A stretch of DNA of 64,000 bases from an uncultured bacterium (GTDB lineage: Bacteria; Planctomycetota; GCA-002687715). Below are positions 1 to 8,284 of the stretch, in pieces (positions within the stretch are counted from its first letter, which is position 1; each line of letters begins with the position of its first letter). The DNA lies in contig CADEGH010000010.1 in the NCBI GenBank assembly GCA_902826835.1, positions 62,001 through 126,000 on the forward strand. The letters run 5' to 3'. Made by a program: the position numbers and the translations under genes. Below the pieces are notes generated by a model, which saw only the letters and a program-made list of their open reading frames with translations, made no database searches and had not been told where the DNA came from.

Positions 1-910
1 CGTCGGTGGTTGCGACTTCGGGGGAGTTCGTCGAAGGCTCGTCTTCGTGCCACCGTGTCTCGAGGGTGGCTGACGCCCCTTCGTCGTGAATCAGAATTCG
101 GGCCCCTTCGATGGGCTGACCTGTTTCGTCGCGGACCACACCTTGCCGCGAAGTCGGGGAGGCATCGAGCGGAGAGAACCCCCGGACCGACAGTTCGGGT
201 TCGGCGGTGGCTGGGTCGGGCGCCGCGTCCACGCGCGGCGCGGGCTGCTCACGCGGATGGAGATTTTCGAGCTCGGATTCCGTCGGCCGCGTCGCGACGA
301 AGACGCCGGCCGCCAGCCCGAGCAGCAGCAGGGCGGCGACGGCACCCACCGTGACCAGCGAGGCTTTGGCCCCGCCAAGGCCATAGACACCCGCGTAGAG
401 GGCCTTCCACTGCGATCTTCCTTGATGCTTCTCATCGAGAGCGGCCCGGAGTTGATCGAGAGCGCGGGAGAGCCGGTTGCTCACGGTCGTCACCGGCAGC
501 CCCTCCTTGGCCGCGATCTCCTTGGGCGTCAGTCCCTCGTAGAAACGCAGGAAGACGAGGCGGCGATACGAAGACTCCAGGCTCAATACCGCTTGAGTGA
601 GTTCCTGCTGGAGCTCGAGACGTTCCGCGATGACATCCGGTTCGAGGGCGGCATCCCTGGTCACCAGCTCACCCGGCTCCATCGGCAACGGCTGCTTGCG
701 CCGTGCCGACTGCCAGGCGAAGCGTCGCGTGACTTCGTGGAGCCAACCTCGGGGCGCGTGGACGGCGGTTCCAGGGTGCTTCAGGGCGGCCAGCCAGGTT
801 TCCTGCACGAGGTCGTCGGCCGTGTTGGCATCGCGCACGAGGCGCTGGGCCAAAAGGCGGACCCAGTCGGCGTGGGTCAGGAGATCTTGGATCGTCAGGC
901 GCTCGGGCAT
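1..910 (-). CDS. ECF-type RNA polymerase sigma factor with membrane segment and extracytoplasmic domain (partial, 3' end outside window)
   Basis: Read from ATG at 910; 303 codons stay open to the window edge, so the C-terminus is missing. Residues about 15-75 match sigma region 2 (DDLVQETWL at 32-40). Residues about 92-160 match sigma region 4 with its helix-turn-helix (LTPKEIAAKEGLPVTTVSNRLSRA at 127-150, in part). Unlike a normal sigma factor of about 180 residues, the chain continues with a hydrophobic segment (about 184-206), a proline-rich linker, and from about 257 a carboxypeptidase-regulatory-like beta motif (GVVRDETGQPIEGARILI). Sigma factors with C-terminal membrane and sensory extensions are known in Planctomycetota. 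The inference is a sigma factor held at the membrane and controlled by its own external domain. No separate anti-sigma gene is visible in the window. Confidence 0.85.
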   Translation of the reverse strand, partial: MPERLTIQDLLTHADWVRLLAQRLVRDANTADDLVQETWLAALKHPGTAVHAPRGWLHEVTRRFAWQSARRKQPLPMEPGELVTRDAALEPDVIAERLELQQELTQAVLSLESSYRRLVFLRFYEGLTPKEIAAKEGLPVTTVSNRLSRALDQLRAALDEKHQGRSQWKALYAGVYGLGGAKASLVTVGAVAALLLLGLAAGVFVATRPTESELENLHPREQPAPRVDAAPDPATAEPELSVRGFSPLDASPTSRQGVVRDETGQPIEGARILIHDEGASATLETRWHEDEPSTNSPEVATTD

Positions 911-1026
911 GGGCAAAGCTTCGCATCCTGGATGCACGAGATGGCCGACTCTCTGATCGAATCCCGGCGAATTGCGAAACTTTCGGATTGGGCGGAGAAG
1001 CGCGCCTCACTGGGCGGACGGAAGCC

Positions 1027-1422
1027 TCAGGCAACCTTGGCCGCGCCCCGAGACAGTCTCCAGGCGACGAAGCCCACTACCGTCAACGTGATTTCGGTGG
1101 CAAAGAGCGCGATGACGGTATTGGTAGTGATCCAGCCCTGGAGGAAGGTCCACCCTCGACAACTCGCGAGCAAAAGGCTCGAGACGAAGGCCAGGCCGGC
1201 TGCGGGTTCGGTGCGGCGGGGATTCAGGGCACCGAGGAGGAAACAGATCCCGAGCGCGAGGTCGAGCCCGACGTAGACCGTGAAGTACTCCGAGCGTCCG
1301 GAGCTCGTCCTGAGTTCGTATCCGAGCGCGGTCGCGGTGGTCTCGGCGGCCACGGCGCACCAAATGCCGAGGCCGATGTAAATCAACGCAAAGAGCGCGA
1401 GGAGGGCACGGGCCGCGTTCAT
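1027..1422 (-). CDS. small four-helix membrane protein, DUF4345-like
   Basis: 131 residues with four hydrophobic segments (about 4-24, 48-66, 74-91, 100-124), so an integral membrane protein. The central GRSEYFTVYVGLDLALGICFL pattern and the overall size resemble the DUF4345 family of unknown function, but this assignment is by eye. Its ATG overlaps the stop codon of the upstream C25 peptidase gene by four bases (TCAT on the plus strand at 1419-1422), so the two are translationally coupled. No catalytic motif is visible. Confidence 0.6.
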   Translation of the reverse strand: MNAARALLALFALIYIGLGIWCAVAAETTATALGYELRTSSGRSEYFTVYVGLDLALGICFLLGALNPRRTEPAAGLAFVSSLLLASCRGWTFLQGWITTNTVIALFATEITLTVVGFVAWRLSRGAAKVA

Positions 1423-2723
1423 GGGAGCCTCAAAGTGGGATCACCCAAGAGCACGAATTTCATGCCCTGGAAGAAGATGCTCGGGGGATACCAGCTCTCG
1501 GTCGGCTGGAGTTCGAAGAGCCGCTCGCGATCGACGTAGCTCACGAGCGCGGCTCGCCAGGCTTCCCCGACGGTGCAGGGTCCTTGGGCAAGGTGCTCGG
1601 CGAAACCGTTGGCGAGCGAGAGCCCGCAGGGTTGGGCGCCCGTGGTGCAGCCGACGTAGGCCATGAACCCGCCCGGGCCCAGCACCGCTTCGGCGCCGAA
1701 GCTCGTGCGCGCCAGATCCGTGGGTTGCAAGCAGCGAGGCGGCGGAGGAAGGTCGGAGAAGACCTGGCCCTCGTTGGTGCCCGGGTGGCGCTGACCGGCC
1801 GAGTCCACATAGGGATCGTAGGGCGGTTGCACCGCGATCACCGCCGTCGAACAACCCACCGAAAATCCGAGACGATGCGGTTTTTCGAAGTTCCGGGAGG
1901 TCAGGGACTTCGTCGAGAGGGAGTGGTCCCATCCCTTCTCGTTGCCGTGCCCGGAGTGGAAGAGGATGGTCCTCGCCGCATCGTCTTCGGACAAAAGTGG
2001 CGTCAGCACATTGGCCGCCTTCTCGGGCTGGTGCAGGCAGCGGGCGGAGTAGCGGGCACTCAGGCGTTGCGCCATCGCGGCCTGATGGCTGCGGGCATCG
2101 ACCCAGCCGTCGACGTGAACGAAGTGCGCGCGGGGACGCTCGTCGACGGCGGATGCCGCTTCGAAGTGCAGCGTCTTCTCCACCAAGGCACGCGTGTCCT
2201 CGGTCGAACGACTGGGCCACCTTCCGACGCACAGCTCGGGGCGGTAGCTCACGCCGTCCCGATTGATGGGTCCGTGTTTGTGGGCCTCTCCCCACACCTC
2301 GCCGTAGAGCCGTTGGCTCGGTCCGTCTTGGTAAGCGTTCCAATCGTCGAAGCTGCCGTCGGGTTTGGCGACATCCGCGTAGTAGAGATCGCTCGGATAG
2401 AACGCCAGATCCCGGGCGGGCGCGTGCTTCCGGTCCAATGCCATGTAGCGAACGGGGAAGCGGGTCGAATCGCCGACCAAGAGCACATGCGTCGTGCCGT
2501 TTTTCCAAGCTTCGTACAGAAAGAGCTTGACCGATTCGGCGGCATCGAGGCCAAGGGAGGTAGTGATCACCTCTTCGACACTCACCAGGCGGGGCGACCA
2601 GGTGGCCCGTCGATGTTCGACGTAGGCGGCGAGCGCGGGGAGGTCCTCCTTCGGAGCGAGGATGACCAAGGGATGGCTTTCCGCGGAGGCCACCACCAAG
2701 AGGGTGCAGAGGAGGAGGTTCAT
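1419..2723 (-). CDS. C25 (gingipain-like) cysteine peptidase, secreted
   Basis: 434 residues with a short hydrophobic N-terminus ending around Ala14, consistent with export. The caspase-like fold of peptidase family C25 is recognisable: HVLLVGD at 79-85, DLYYAD at 112-117, VGRWPS at 166-171, then the catalytic pair His259 in HSGHGNE and Cys291 in SVGCSTA. C25 enzymes are endopeptidases whose best-studied members are gingipains. No propeptide, immunoglobulin-like domain or C-terminal sorting domain is present, so this is the bare catalytic unit. Its start overlaps the stop of the upstream pseudouridine synthase (ATGA, 2720-2723), and its end overlaps the small membrane protein. Substrate unknown. 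Confidence 0.85.
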   Translation of the reverse strand: MNLLLCTLLVVASAESHPLVILAPKEDLPALAAYVEHRRATWSPRLVSVEEVITTSLGLDAAESVKLFLYEAWKNGTTHVLLVGDSTRFPVRYMALDRKHAPARDLAFYPSDLYYADVAKPDGSFDDWNAYQDGPSQRLYGEVWGEAHKHGPINRDGVSYRPELCVGRWPSRSTEDTRALVEKTLHFEAASAVDERPRAHFVHVDGWVDARSHQAAMAQRLSARYSARCLHQPEKAANVLTPLLSEDDAARTILFHSGHGNEKGWDHSLSTKSLTSRNFEKPHRLGFSVGCSTAVIAVQPPYDPYVDSAGQRHPGTNEGQVFSDLPPPPRCLQPTDLARTSFGAEAVLGPGGFMAYVGCTTGAQPCGLSLANGFAEHLAQGPCTVGEAWRAALVSYVDRERLFELQPTESWYPPSIFFQGMKFVLLGDPTLRLP

Positions 2724-3505
2724 GGGGCTGGCACGGGAACGAGAGGATGGCCGTCCGGACCGACGGGCGGACCGGGCTCGATCATGAGGGCGAGTTCATT
2801 CGGGGTCGCGTCGCGCGTCTCGCCGGGCACGAGGTCGGAGGGGAGGAGCAGCGCGCCGATCGAGACGCGGTGCAGGGCCGTCACCGTCGCACCCTGCAAT
2901 TCGAACATCCGACGGACTTGGTGGTAGCGCCCCTCGCGGATGCCAATGCGGGCGGTTCCACCCTGTGGATTGCGCGTGCCGACGGTGAGAAAGGCGGGCA
3001 ACGTCGGCTCCGGATCCGGCGGTAGCACGACTCCCGCGCGGAAGGTGGCTTCGGTGGCCGGATGGAGTCTCCCGGCGAAGCTCACCTCGTAGACTTTCCA
3101 CACGTGGCGGCGGGGATGGGTCAAGCGCTGCAGGAGATCCCCGTCGTTGGTGATCACGAGCAGTCCGGAGGTCTCCCGGTCGAGCCGACCCACCGCCTCG
3201 AGGTGGGCCGCCAGCTCTTGCGAGTTCAAGAGGTCGTAGAGGAGAGGGGCCTCGCGAGGATCATGGCTGCAGGCCACTCCGAGAGGTTTGTGAATCAACC
3301 GAGTCCATCGCGGGGGTGGGGCCCAGAGCTTCTCGCCGTCGAAGGTGATCTCGGCGGGCGCGACCTTGGCTCCCGGGTCTTTGGTGACCTTGCCACCGAC
3401 TTGGACGCGACCCCGACGCACAAAACCCTTGGCCTCGGAGCGGGTGCAGGGAATGGCCTGCGCCAAAAACGAGTCGAGGCGAACCAGGGGCGTGGCGTCT
3501 GTCAT
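2720..3505 (-). CDS. RsuA/RluB-family rRNA pseudouridine synthase
   Basis: 261 residues. The N-terminus (about 8-55) is an S4 RNA-binding domain (LDSFLAQA...TRSEAKGFVRRGRVQVGG). The catalytic signature GRLDRETSGLLV lies at 106-117, with Asp109 the expected nucleophile. The later GRYHQVRRMF block is typical of the RsuA/RluB/RluE/RluF group, which isomerise uridines in rRNA. Which rRNA position is modified cannot be told from sequence alone. It is first in a tightly coupled run with the C25 peptidase and the DUF4345-like protein, an odd pairing for a housekeeping RNA modifier. Confidence 0.93.
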   Translation of the reverse strand: MTDATPLVRLDSFLAQAIPCTRSEAKGFVRRGRVQVGGKVTKDPGAKVAPAEITFDGEKLWAPPPRWTRLIHKPLGVACSHDPREAPLLYDLLNSQELAAHLEAVGRLDRETSGLLVITNDGDLLQRLTHPRRHVWKVYEVSFAGRLHPATEATFRAGVVLPPDPEPTLPAFLTVGTRNPQGGTARIGIREGRYHQVRRMFELQGATVTALHRVSIGALLLPSDLVPGETRDATPNELALMIEPGPPVGPDGHPLVPVPAP

Positions 3506-3535
3506 GGGGAGAGGGGGCCCGAGTCCGGGAGTAGC

Positions 3536-4774
3536 TTAAGGCCGAGGCTGATCGGTGATGATAGCCGCGAGGCTTTTGCCGAGGCGCAGCACAAACAGGA
3601 CGAGCGGACGAGTGCCCGTGCCTTGGAGCCGGGGCGTCCACTGGGCAGGGTCGATGGCGCCGCCTCGTGTTTTGATCGTGACCTCGCCGCCTTCGAGTCC
3701 CATGATGGCCTCGCGGACGCGGCGCTCGTGGAACGAGCAGCGGGCCAAGACGCGATAGGCCCGTAGCCACGGCGACGGGGGCGGCTCCTCGCTCAGATAC
3801 CAGCCGAGACCCGGGGCGATCACTTCGACCGGGTGGTTCAAGGAAGCGAACAGCGATCCGACGAGTTCGAGTCGTTCCAGCGCGGGGTGGGGCAGGACCA
3901 ACCACGCTCCCGAGCAGGAGTCCACCGTCGGGAGTTCGTCCGGAATTCCCGCGAACGCGAGGGGTGGGGCGAGGTCGCCGTGCCGACGCGAGCTCGTCCA
4001 AAGCGTGGCGCGGCGCTGACCGTGACCCGTTCGCAGTTGCCCGCCCCACGCGAGGGCTTGCAGCAGCCCTCCGGGGTGGGCGAGCACCTCGATTTCGGCG
4101 TCCGCGGGGAGCTCGGAGAAATCCTGGCTGGGCGGAAGCTTGAGCACGCCGCCTGCTGCCTTGGACCACAGAGCGAGGCAGGTCGACAGCGGTGGCGCGA
4201 ACTGATCGGACTCCCGCTGCCGCCGACCGGCCACACCGTGGACGCGGTTCTCGCGGCGACCGGGATCGATATGGACGAGACTTGCCGTGAGTTTGGGATC
4301 GGACAAGAGGGCGGCTGCATCGTCGGTCGACACGCGGACCCCGGTGTTGCGTTCGGTCATCCACGCCCGAGTGGGCGAGGAGTCGACGGCGGACACACGT
4401 TCAACCCCGAGGACCTTCTTCAACTCGAGGGTGTCGCCTCCGAGGCCGGAGCACAGGTCGAGAATCGGAGCCCGGTTTGCCACGGCCGCGATTCGCGAGG
4501 CCTTGTAGTGCGCCACCCGCTCATCGCTCGCCTGTTCCACCGCGTCCCGATCGGCGATGATGCGTTCCCACCACGAGAACTTGGTCTCGGCTCGTGCCCG
4601 CGCCACGACCCACTCGAAAGCGACGGCAATTTCTGCAGCCGACCAAGACTTCCGCAGGCTCGCCACTTCGGAAGGCGAAGGCGCGGCCGGGTCCCTGAGC
4701 GCCAAGACCGCACCCCTGAGCGATTCCCGCTCCGGATCGAAGAGGGCTTGCCAAGCACAAAGATCTTCGATCAT
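3536..4774 (-). CDS. class I SAM methyltransferase with C-terminal THUMP-like domain
   Basis: 412 residues from ATG at 4774. The frame is open 90 bases further upstream, but that extension is unlike the family. A helical N-terminal part is followed by the SAM-binding motif LDLCSGLGGDTLEL, an acidic motif II (AVDSSP) and HIDPGRR in the post-motif region. The C-terminus (REAIMGLEGGEVTIKTRGG, then the GTRPLVLFVLRLG block) fits the THUMP-like domain found at the end of these bacterial methyltransferases. The family is annotated as probable RNA methyltransferases with uncharacterised substrates. It ends 30 bases before the pseudouridine synthase start and probably shares its transcript, making a small RNA-modification pair. 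Confidence 0.85.
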   Translation of the reverse strand: MIEDLCAWQALFDPERESLRGAVLALRDPAAPSPSEVASLRKSWSAAEIAVAFEWVVARARAETKFSWWERIIADRDAVEQASDERVAHYKASRIAAVANRAPILDLCSGLGGDTLELKKVLGVERVSAVDSSPTRAWMTERNTGVRVSTDDAAALLSDPKLTASLVHIDPGRRENRVHGVAGRRQRESDQFAPPLSTCLALWSKAAGGVLKLPPSQDFSELPADAEIEVLAHPGGLLQALAWGGQLRTGHGQRRATLWTSSRRHGDLAPPLAFAGIPDELPTVDSCSGAWLVLPHPALERLELVGSLFASLNHPVEVIAPGLGWYLSEEPPPSPWLRAYRVLARCSFHERRVREAIMGLEGGEVTIKTRGGAIDPAQWTPRLQGTGTRPLVLFVLRLGKSLAAIITDQPRP

Positions 4775-5181
4775 TCCCCCAAATTGGCACCCCCACGGCG
4801 CGGCCCAAGCCCCCAAAGAGCACTCGCGACATCTCAAGGCGGCCGTGGAGGGAGACCTGGACAACTCGTCTCCACGGGCTGCGCAGGTGCGGCAAGTCGA
4901 TTGGCTCGGTGCCGGTCACGCTTTCCCTATGACCGGTCCCAAAGTTCAGACGTCGATGGGCCCGGTCCCCACCCAGGGTGCCGATAAAGTTTGGTCGGCC
5001 GACCTGGGGCGACACCAGGAGTGCGCGGAGGGGAGGAGGCTTTGATGCCCGGCGAAGCCTACCGCGGCACTGACGGCAGCGCTTGCCCAATGGCACCTTC
5101 AAGCGAGTGTACCCCCCGGGAGCGACGGCCGTTGATTGCCTTCCCTGGCGATCCCTTGAGAGTCGGTGCATCACCCTTACC
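4775..5181. other. divergent intergenic region, no gene seen
   Basis: About 400 bases between the divergent methyltransferase and HEPN-like genes. Open frames here run against codon preference and have no recognisable product. It must hold promoters for both sides; I cannot pick convincing -35/-10 pairs. Confidence 0.5.
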
Positions 5182-5850
5182 ATGGCAATTTCTCACTCCG
5201 TAACACTCAATGAATGCTTCGAAATGGCACTAGACCTGAGCCTGCTACAGGGCTTCGATCCACCTGGAGTCTTTACCCGGGTTGCGCGCGACGTCGAGCG
5301 CAGGGTGACACCATTCGAAGAGCTCACGGAGCGGCTCGAAGGAGTGGTGTACTTCTGTCACCAACTCGGTCGCGTCAGCGAGCAGGAGGAGGGTGATCAG
5401 AAGCACGAGGCCATGAGGGCCGGAAGGAAATTTCTTCGTGCGGCGTTGGCGGAGTTCGCGTCTCTCGAAGACGCGGCGGTGCGGCTGGACCGCACCGGGC
5501 TTGCGCGGAGTGCCCCACGTATGCGCGACGTTCGTGACCCACGAATCCATGTTGTCCGACTCCTGCGGCACAGCAATGTTCACCTGACATTGACCGCCCT
5601 TCGTTCATCAAGTCGGCCCGCAGTCTGGCCTCGGCAAGACGGCGACGTGCCATTCTCGTATGGTCTGGTTCTGGGAGAAGGCCTTCAGGAAGCCGTTCAA
5701 GCAACCAAGGACTCAAGCCGGTACAGTTCAGACGAACTGCGAGCCATGACAGATTGGCTTGTGCGAGAGCAAGAGGAGTGGGGCCTGAATCACCTGGTTC
5801 TTCGTACTGCCGAGAGTTATGTCCGAATCGTGCTGGACAATGAGGCCTAA
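5182..5850 (+). CDS. hypothetical all-helical protein with HEPN-like R-x4-H motif
   Basis: 222 residues from the ATG at 5182; an upstream in-frame ATG at 5083 gives a poor extension. No family is recognised with certainty. The sequence looks all-helical, with heptad-like stretches at about 40-100. Residues 121-137 read PRIHVVRLLRHSNVHLT, in which Arg129-His130-x3-His134 fits the R-x4-6-H active-site motif of HEPN RNases, with a polar residue right after the arginine as is usual. HEPN proteins occur in toxin-antitoxin, abortive-infection and CRISPR-associated systems. Base composition is lower than the neighbours: two 60-base lines counted by hand are 57% and 53% G+C. It stands alone, with no visible antitoxin partner. 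The HEPN call is inference from a short motif. Confidence 0.6.
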   Translation: MAISHSVTLNECFEMALDLSLLQGFDPPGVFTRVARDVERRVTPFEELTERLEGVVYFCHQLGRVSEQEEGDQKHEAMRAGRKFLRAALAEFASLEDAAVRLDRTGLARSAPRMRDVRDPRIHVVRLLRHSNVHLTLTALRSSSRPAVWPRQDGDVPFSYGLVLGEGLQEAVQATKDSSRYSSDELRAMTDWLVREQEEWGLNHLVLRTAESYVRIVLDNEA

Positions 5851-6332
5851 GAGATCGCTGCTGCAGTCGCCGCGTGGAGTTATTCGGGCCACCGTAGGCT
5901 GCGCGACAGCGGCCGATTTCGTTAGCGCGGCGGGCTCAAATGGTGCAGCCGCGCTGTGCCACGATAGTTGCAGCTTGCTCCTCGGAGGCCATGACGCCAG
6001 GGGGATTGCGTAGCGATCACCCTGGGGTCCAGCTCCTCGGTGAGGGAGCGAGGCGCAAAATCCTGGCCAGGGGGCGAAGGTGCTTTTCCTCAAGCCCAGA
6101 TAATCCGAGGGCCTCAAGGGCCGCATGGTTCAGCGAGTCGCCAGACCTGCCAATCCGATTGGCTTCTTCCAGGTGCCTGAGGATAAATCTGGCGGGCGGT
6201 CTACGCCCTGACGAGGAAAGGGCGGCAGGATCGAAATCTAATTTCTGCTGGCGCCGGGCAGAGGCGAGGGGGGCGCTTGGTGTTTGCCGCGGGTCCTGGG
6301 CCTGTGGCTCCAGGACTCGCGGGAGAGGGGGA
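5851..6332. other. intergenic region, possible degraded gene on minus strand
   Basis: About 480 bases between the HEPN-like gene and the end of the secreted nidogen-like gene. On the minus strand, about 6290 to 6017 reads as a helix-rich peptide (ARFILRHLEEANRIG, then ALEALGLSGLEEKHLRPL) ending at a stop. No start codon with a ribosome site precedes it, and its N-terminal side becomes low-complexity antisense sequence. It could be the tail of a broken gene. Nothing else is visible. Confidence 0.35.
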
Positions 6333-8096
6333 TCAGAGGCCGATCCAGGTGTAGTTGCCGGCGTTGGGGCCGCTTTCGATGGGGATGAAGCGGAGGGTGT
6401 TGACTCCGGCGCCCGCGAGGCTCGGGTTGGTGAGGCCGTGATTGTAGATGGCCGTCGCCGGGCCGAGGGGGGCATTGGGGCCGCCGAGGCTGAAGGCGGT
6501 GACGCCGGCGTCGACGACATTGCCGACGCCCGCGCTCACGCCCACGAGCCCGTTGTCACCGGCGTCGGGGAGCGCGGCCGGGTGGGGTTGGATGCCGAGA
6601 ATGCCGTCGAGGATGACTTCGCCGGTTGCGGAGTTGATCTCGCAGGCGAAGGTGTTCGTGATCGCCGTGCTCTCCCCGAAGTAGGGGATGCCGCCGTAGC
6701 TCACGCGGAAGGTGTCCGGAGTGGGGCTCGAGACGGTGATCAGGCCGCTGCCGACCGCAGCCGGGTCCAGGTCACACCAGAAGCCGAAGAAGGGATTGTC
6801 GAACAATATCTCGCCGGCGGTTTCCGGGCCGGAATTGGAGTCACCACCCGCAAGCATGACTCGGCCGTTCGAGGTGGGGAAGATCTGGGTGAAGGTGCGG
6901 CCGTAGAACCGCACACAGCCCACCGAGACCGTGGTAAAGCTGTCGTCGCTCAGAGGCCCGCCAATGGCCATCGGCAGTGGCGCAGGTGCGGTGTATTCGA
7001 TGCGCGCCGGCGCCGACAGCCTCACTCCGTCCGGGTGAGTGGGGTCGACCACGAAGAACTGGCCCGTGTAGGCGAGCGGCACGAAGGACTGGAAGGGAAT
7101 GAAAATCTTGCCCGACCAGATGTTCGTGAACTCCAGTCCATTGACGAACCCGAGATCCATCGCGGCGAGATCGAGGTTGATCTTCTGACCATTGGGAGTG
7201 ACGACACCGGTACCCGCCGAAAGGCAGGTCGGCGCGGCTACGGGTGGAGCCGTGGTGAGTGCCAGATCCCACGCGACGGGGAATGCGGTGATTTGCGTGT
7301 CGATACAGATGCGGGTGAAGTTGCCGGTGCACTTGCGCACGATGAGCGGCGCGATTGCCGTGCCCTGCTGACCATCCAACACGATCGAGGCGAAGGGGTC
7401 GTTGGTTTCGTAGGGCTCGGAGGCGGGACCAGTCGGGGTGTAGTCGATTTGCAACACGGGCGCAAAGCCGGCACCGGTCGAATTGGAAGTCAGGTTCAGA
7501 CAATTCGTGGTGTGTCCGATGCGGTGGAGGAGCGCGGTGACGCCGGTAACGCCGTCAAGATTGGTGGCACCCCACTGAGTGACCAGCCCGCACTTCCTCA
7601 CCTGCACGATGAGGTCACCCATGCACGGGTTGTAGTTGAAGGGCGTGGTGAGTCCGACCGCGATGAACGGCGATGGTCCGAGCGGATTCGCCGGCGTGCC
7701 TGGTCCGGTGAGCGGAGTTGCTCCACGCACGACGGTCGCGTCGCCGCCGAGGTTCGTGGCGAAGGTCGTGCTCAGGGCGCCGACCCCGGTTGGGCTCGTC
7801 GACATGACGATCTCGACGCTCGGGAAGTCGAAGGCGGGTACGGCCCCACCCACGTTGCCCCGAATGCGCATCTCGGTGATGGTCATCGGCCCCCGGTGAG
7901 CAAAGAGGGTCGAGTCGTAGCACCACTGCCAGATCACACTGGTAGCCGTGGCTACCGAGAAGGGAGAGTTGGTGGAACTGTTGCCGTCCAGATTCTCGAG
8001 TCCGGGGGGCAGGGTCTGCGATTGGGCCGCGAGGGTCAAAGCCAGGAGGCTGGCGGCGGCGATTGTTCGAAGGGGGAGGGCAAATCGGTGGTCCAT
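6333..8096 (-). CDS. large secreted protein with nidogen (NIDO)-like region
   Basis: 587 residues from ATG at 8096, chosen because TTGGAGT precedes it at normal spacing and it starts a clear signal peptide (basic start, hydrophobic AAASLLALTLAAQSQ, cleavage near AQS). The mature part is rich in Gly, Thr, Pro and Asn with few charged residues, as in extracellular beta-rich proteins. The last third (GRTFTQIFPTSNGRVMLAGG, then FFGFWCDLDP, VSYGGIPYFG and FACEINSATGEV) has the layout of a NIDO domain, seen in nidogen, alpha-tectorin and some bacterial surface proteins. Several cysteines could form disulfides. No sortase or Por-type sorting signal is seen. A surface or matrix role is likely but unproven. 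Confidence 0.75.
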   Translation of the reverse strand: MDHRFALPLRTIAAASLLALTLAAQSQTLPPGLENLDGNSSTNSPFSVATATSVIWQWCYDSTLFAHRGPMTITEMRIRGNVGGAVPAFDFPSVEIVMSTSPTGVGALSTTFATNLGGDATVVRGATPLTGPGTPANPLGPSPFIAVGLTTPFNYNPCMGDLIVQVRKCGLVTQWGATNLDGVTGVTALLHRIGHTTNCLNLTSNSTGAGFAPVLQIDYTPTGPASEPYETNDPFASIVLDGQQGTAIAPLIVRKCTGNFTRICIDTQITAFPVAWDLALTTAPPVAAPTCLSAGTGVVTPNGQKINLDLAAMDLGFVNGLEFTNIWSGKIFIPFQSFVPLAYTGQFFVVDPTHPDGVRLSAPARIEYTAPAPLPMAIGGPLSDDSFTTVSVGCVRFYGRTFTQIFPTSNGRVMLAGGDSNSGPETAGEILFDNPFFGFWCDLDPAAVGSGLITVSSPTPDTFRVSYGGIPYFGESTAITNTFACEINSATGEVILDGILGIQPHPAALPDAGDNGLVGVSAGVGNVVDAGVTAFSLGGPNAPLGPATAIYNHGLTNPSLAGAGVNTLRFIPIESGPNAGNYTWIGL

Positions 8097-8246
8097 GATC
8101 ACTCCAAGGTTCGGCCTCGGTGGGCCGAGGCCAATCCAGTACGACGATTCAGAAGCCAATGGATGGTGCGAGGATAGCGGAGGTGGCGTCGGACAGTCCA
8201 GCCGGACTTGAGTGATCTTGGTTTTTTCCGAAGGACCGGGCCCGCA

Positions 8247-8262
8247 ATCTCGATCGCGAGAT
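8247..8262. repeat. perfect inverted repeat between pepQ and the nidogen-like gene
   Basis: Arms ATCTCG and CGAGAT with loop ATCG lie 23 bases after the pepQ stop (minus-strand direction). An A/T run follows about 15 bases later but not directly on the stem, so it is at best a weak terminator. It may also be an operator-like palindrome. Confidence 0.35.
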
Positions 8263-8284
8263 GTCGAGAGGGGCCTGATTTCGT

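Noticed and set aside
86-1276. 396-residue plus-strand reading frame
   Set aside because: It is antisense to the sigma factor and the small membrane protein, is arginine-rich without any domain, and spans the gap between them.
5182-5850. Insertion sequence or prophage around the lower-GC gene
   Set aside because: No transposase or integrase motif, no terminal inverted repeats and no target-site duplication were found on either side.
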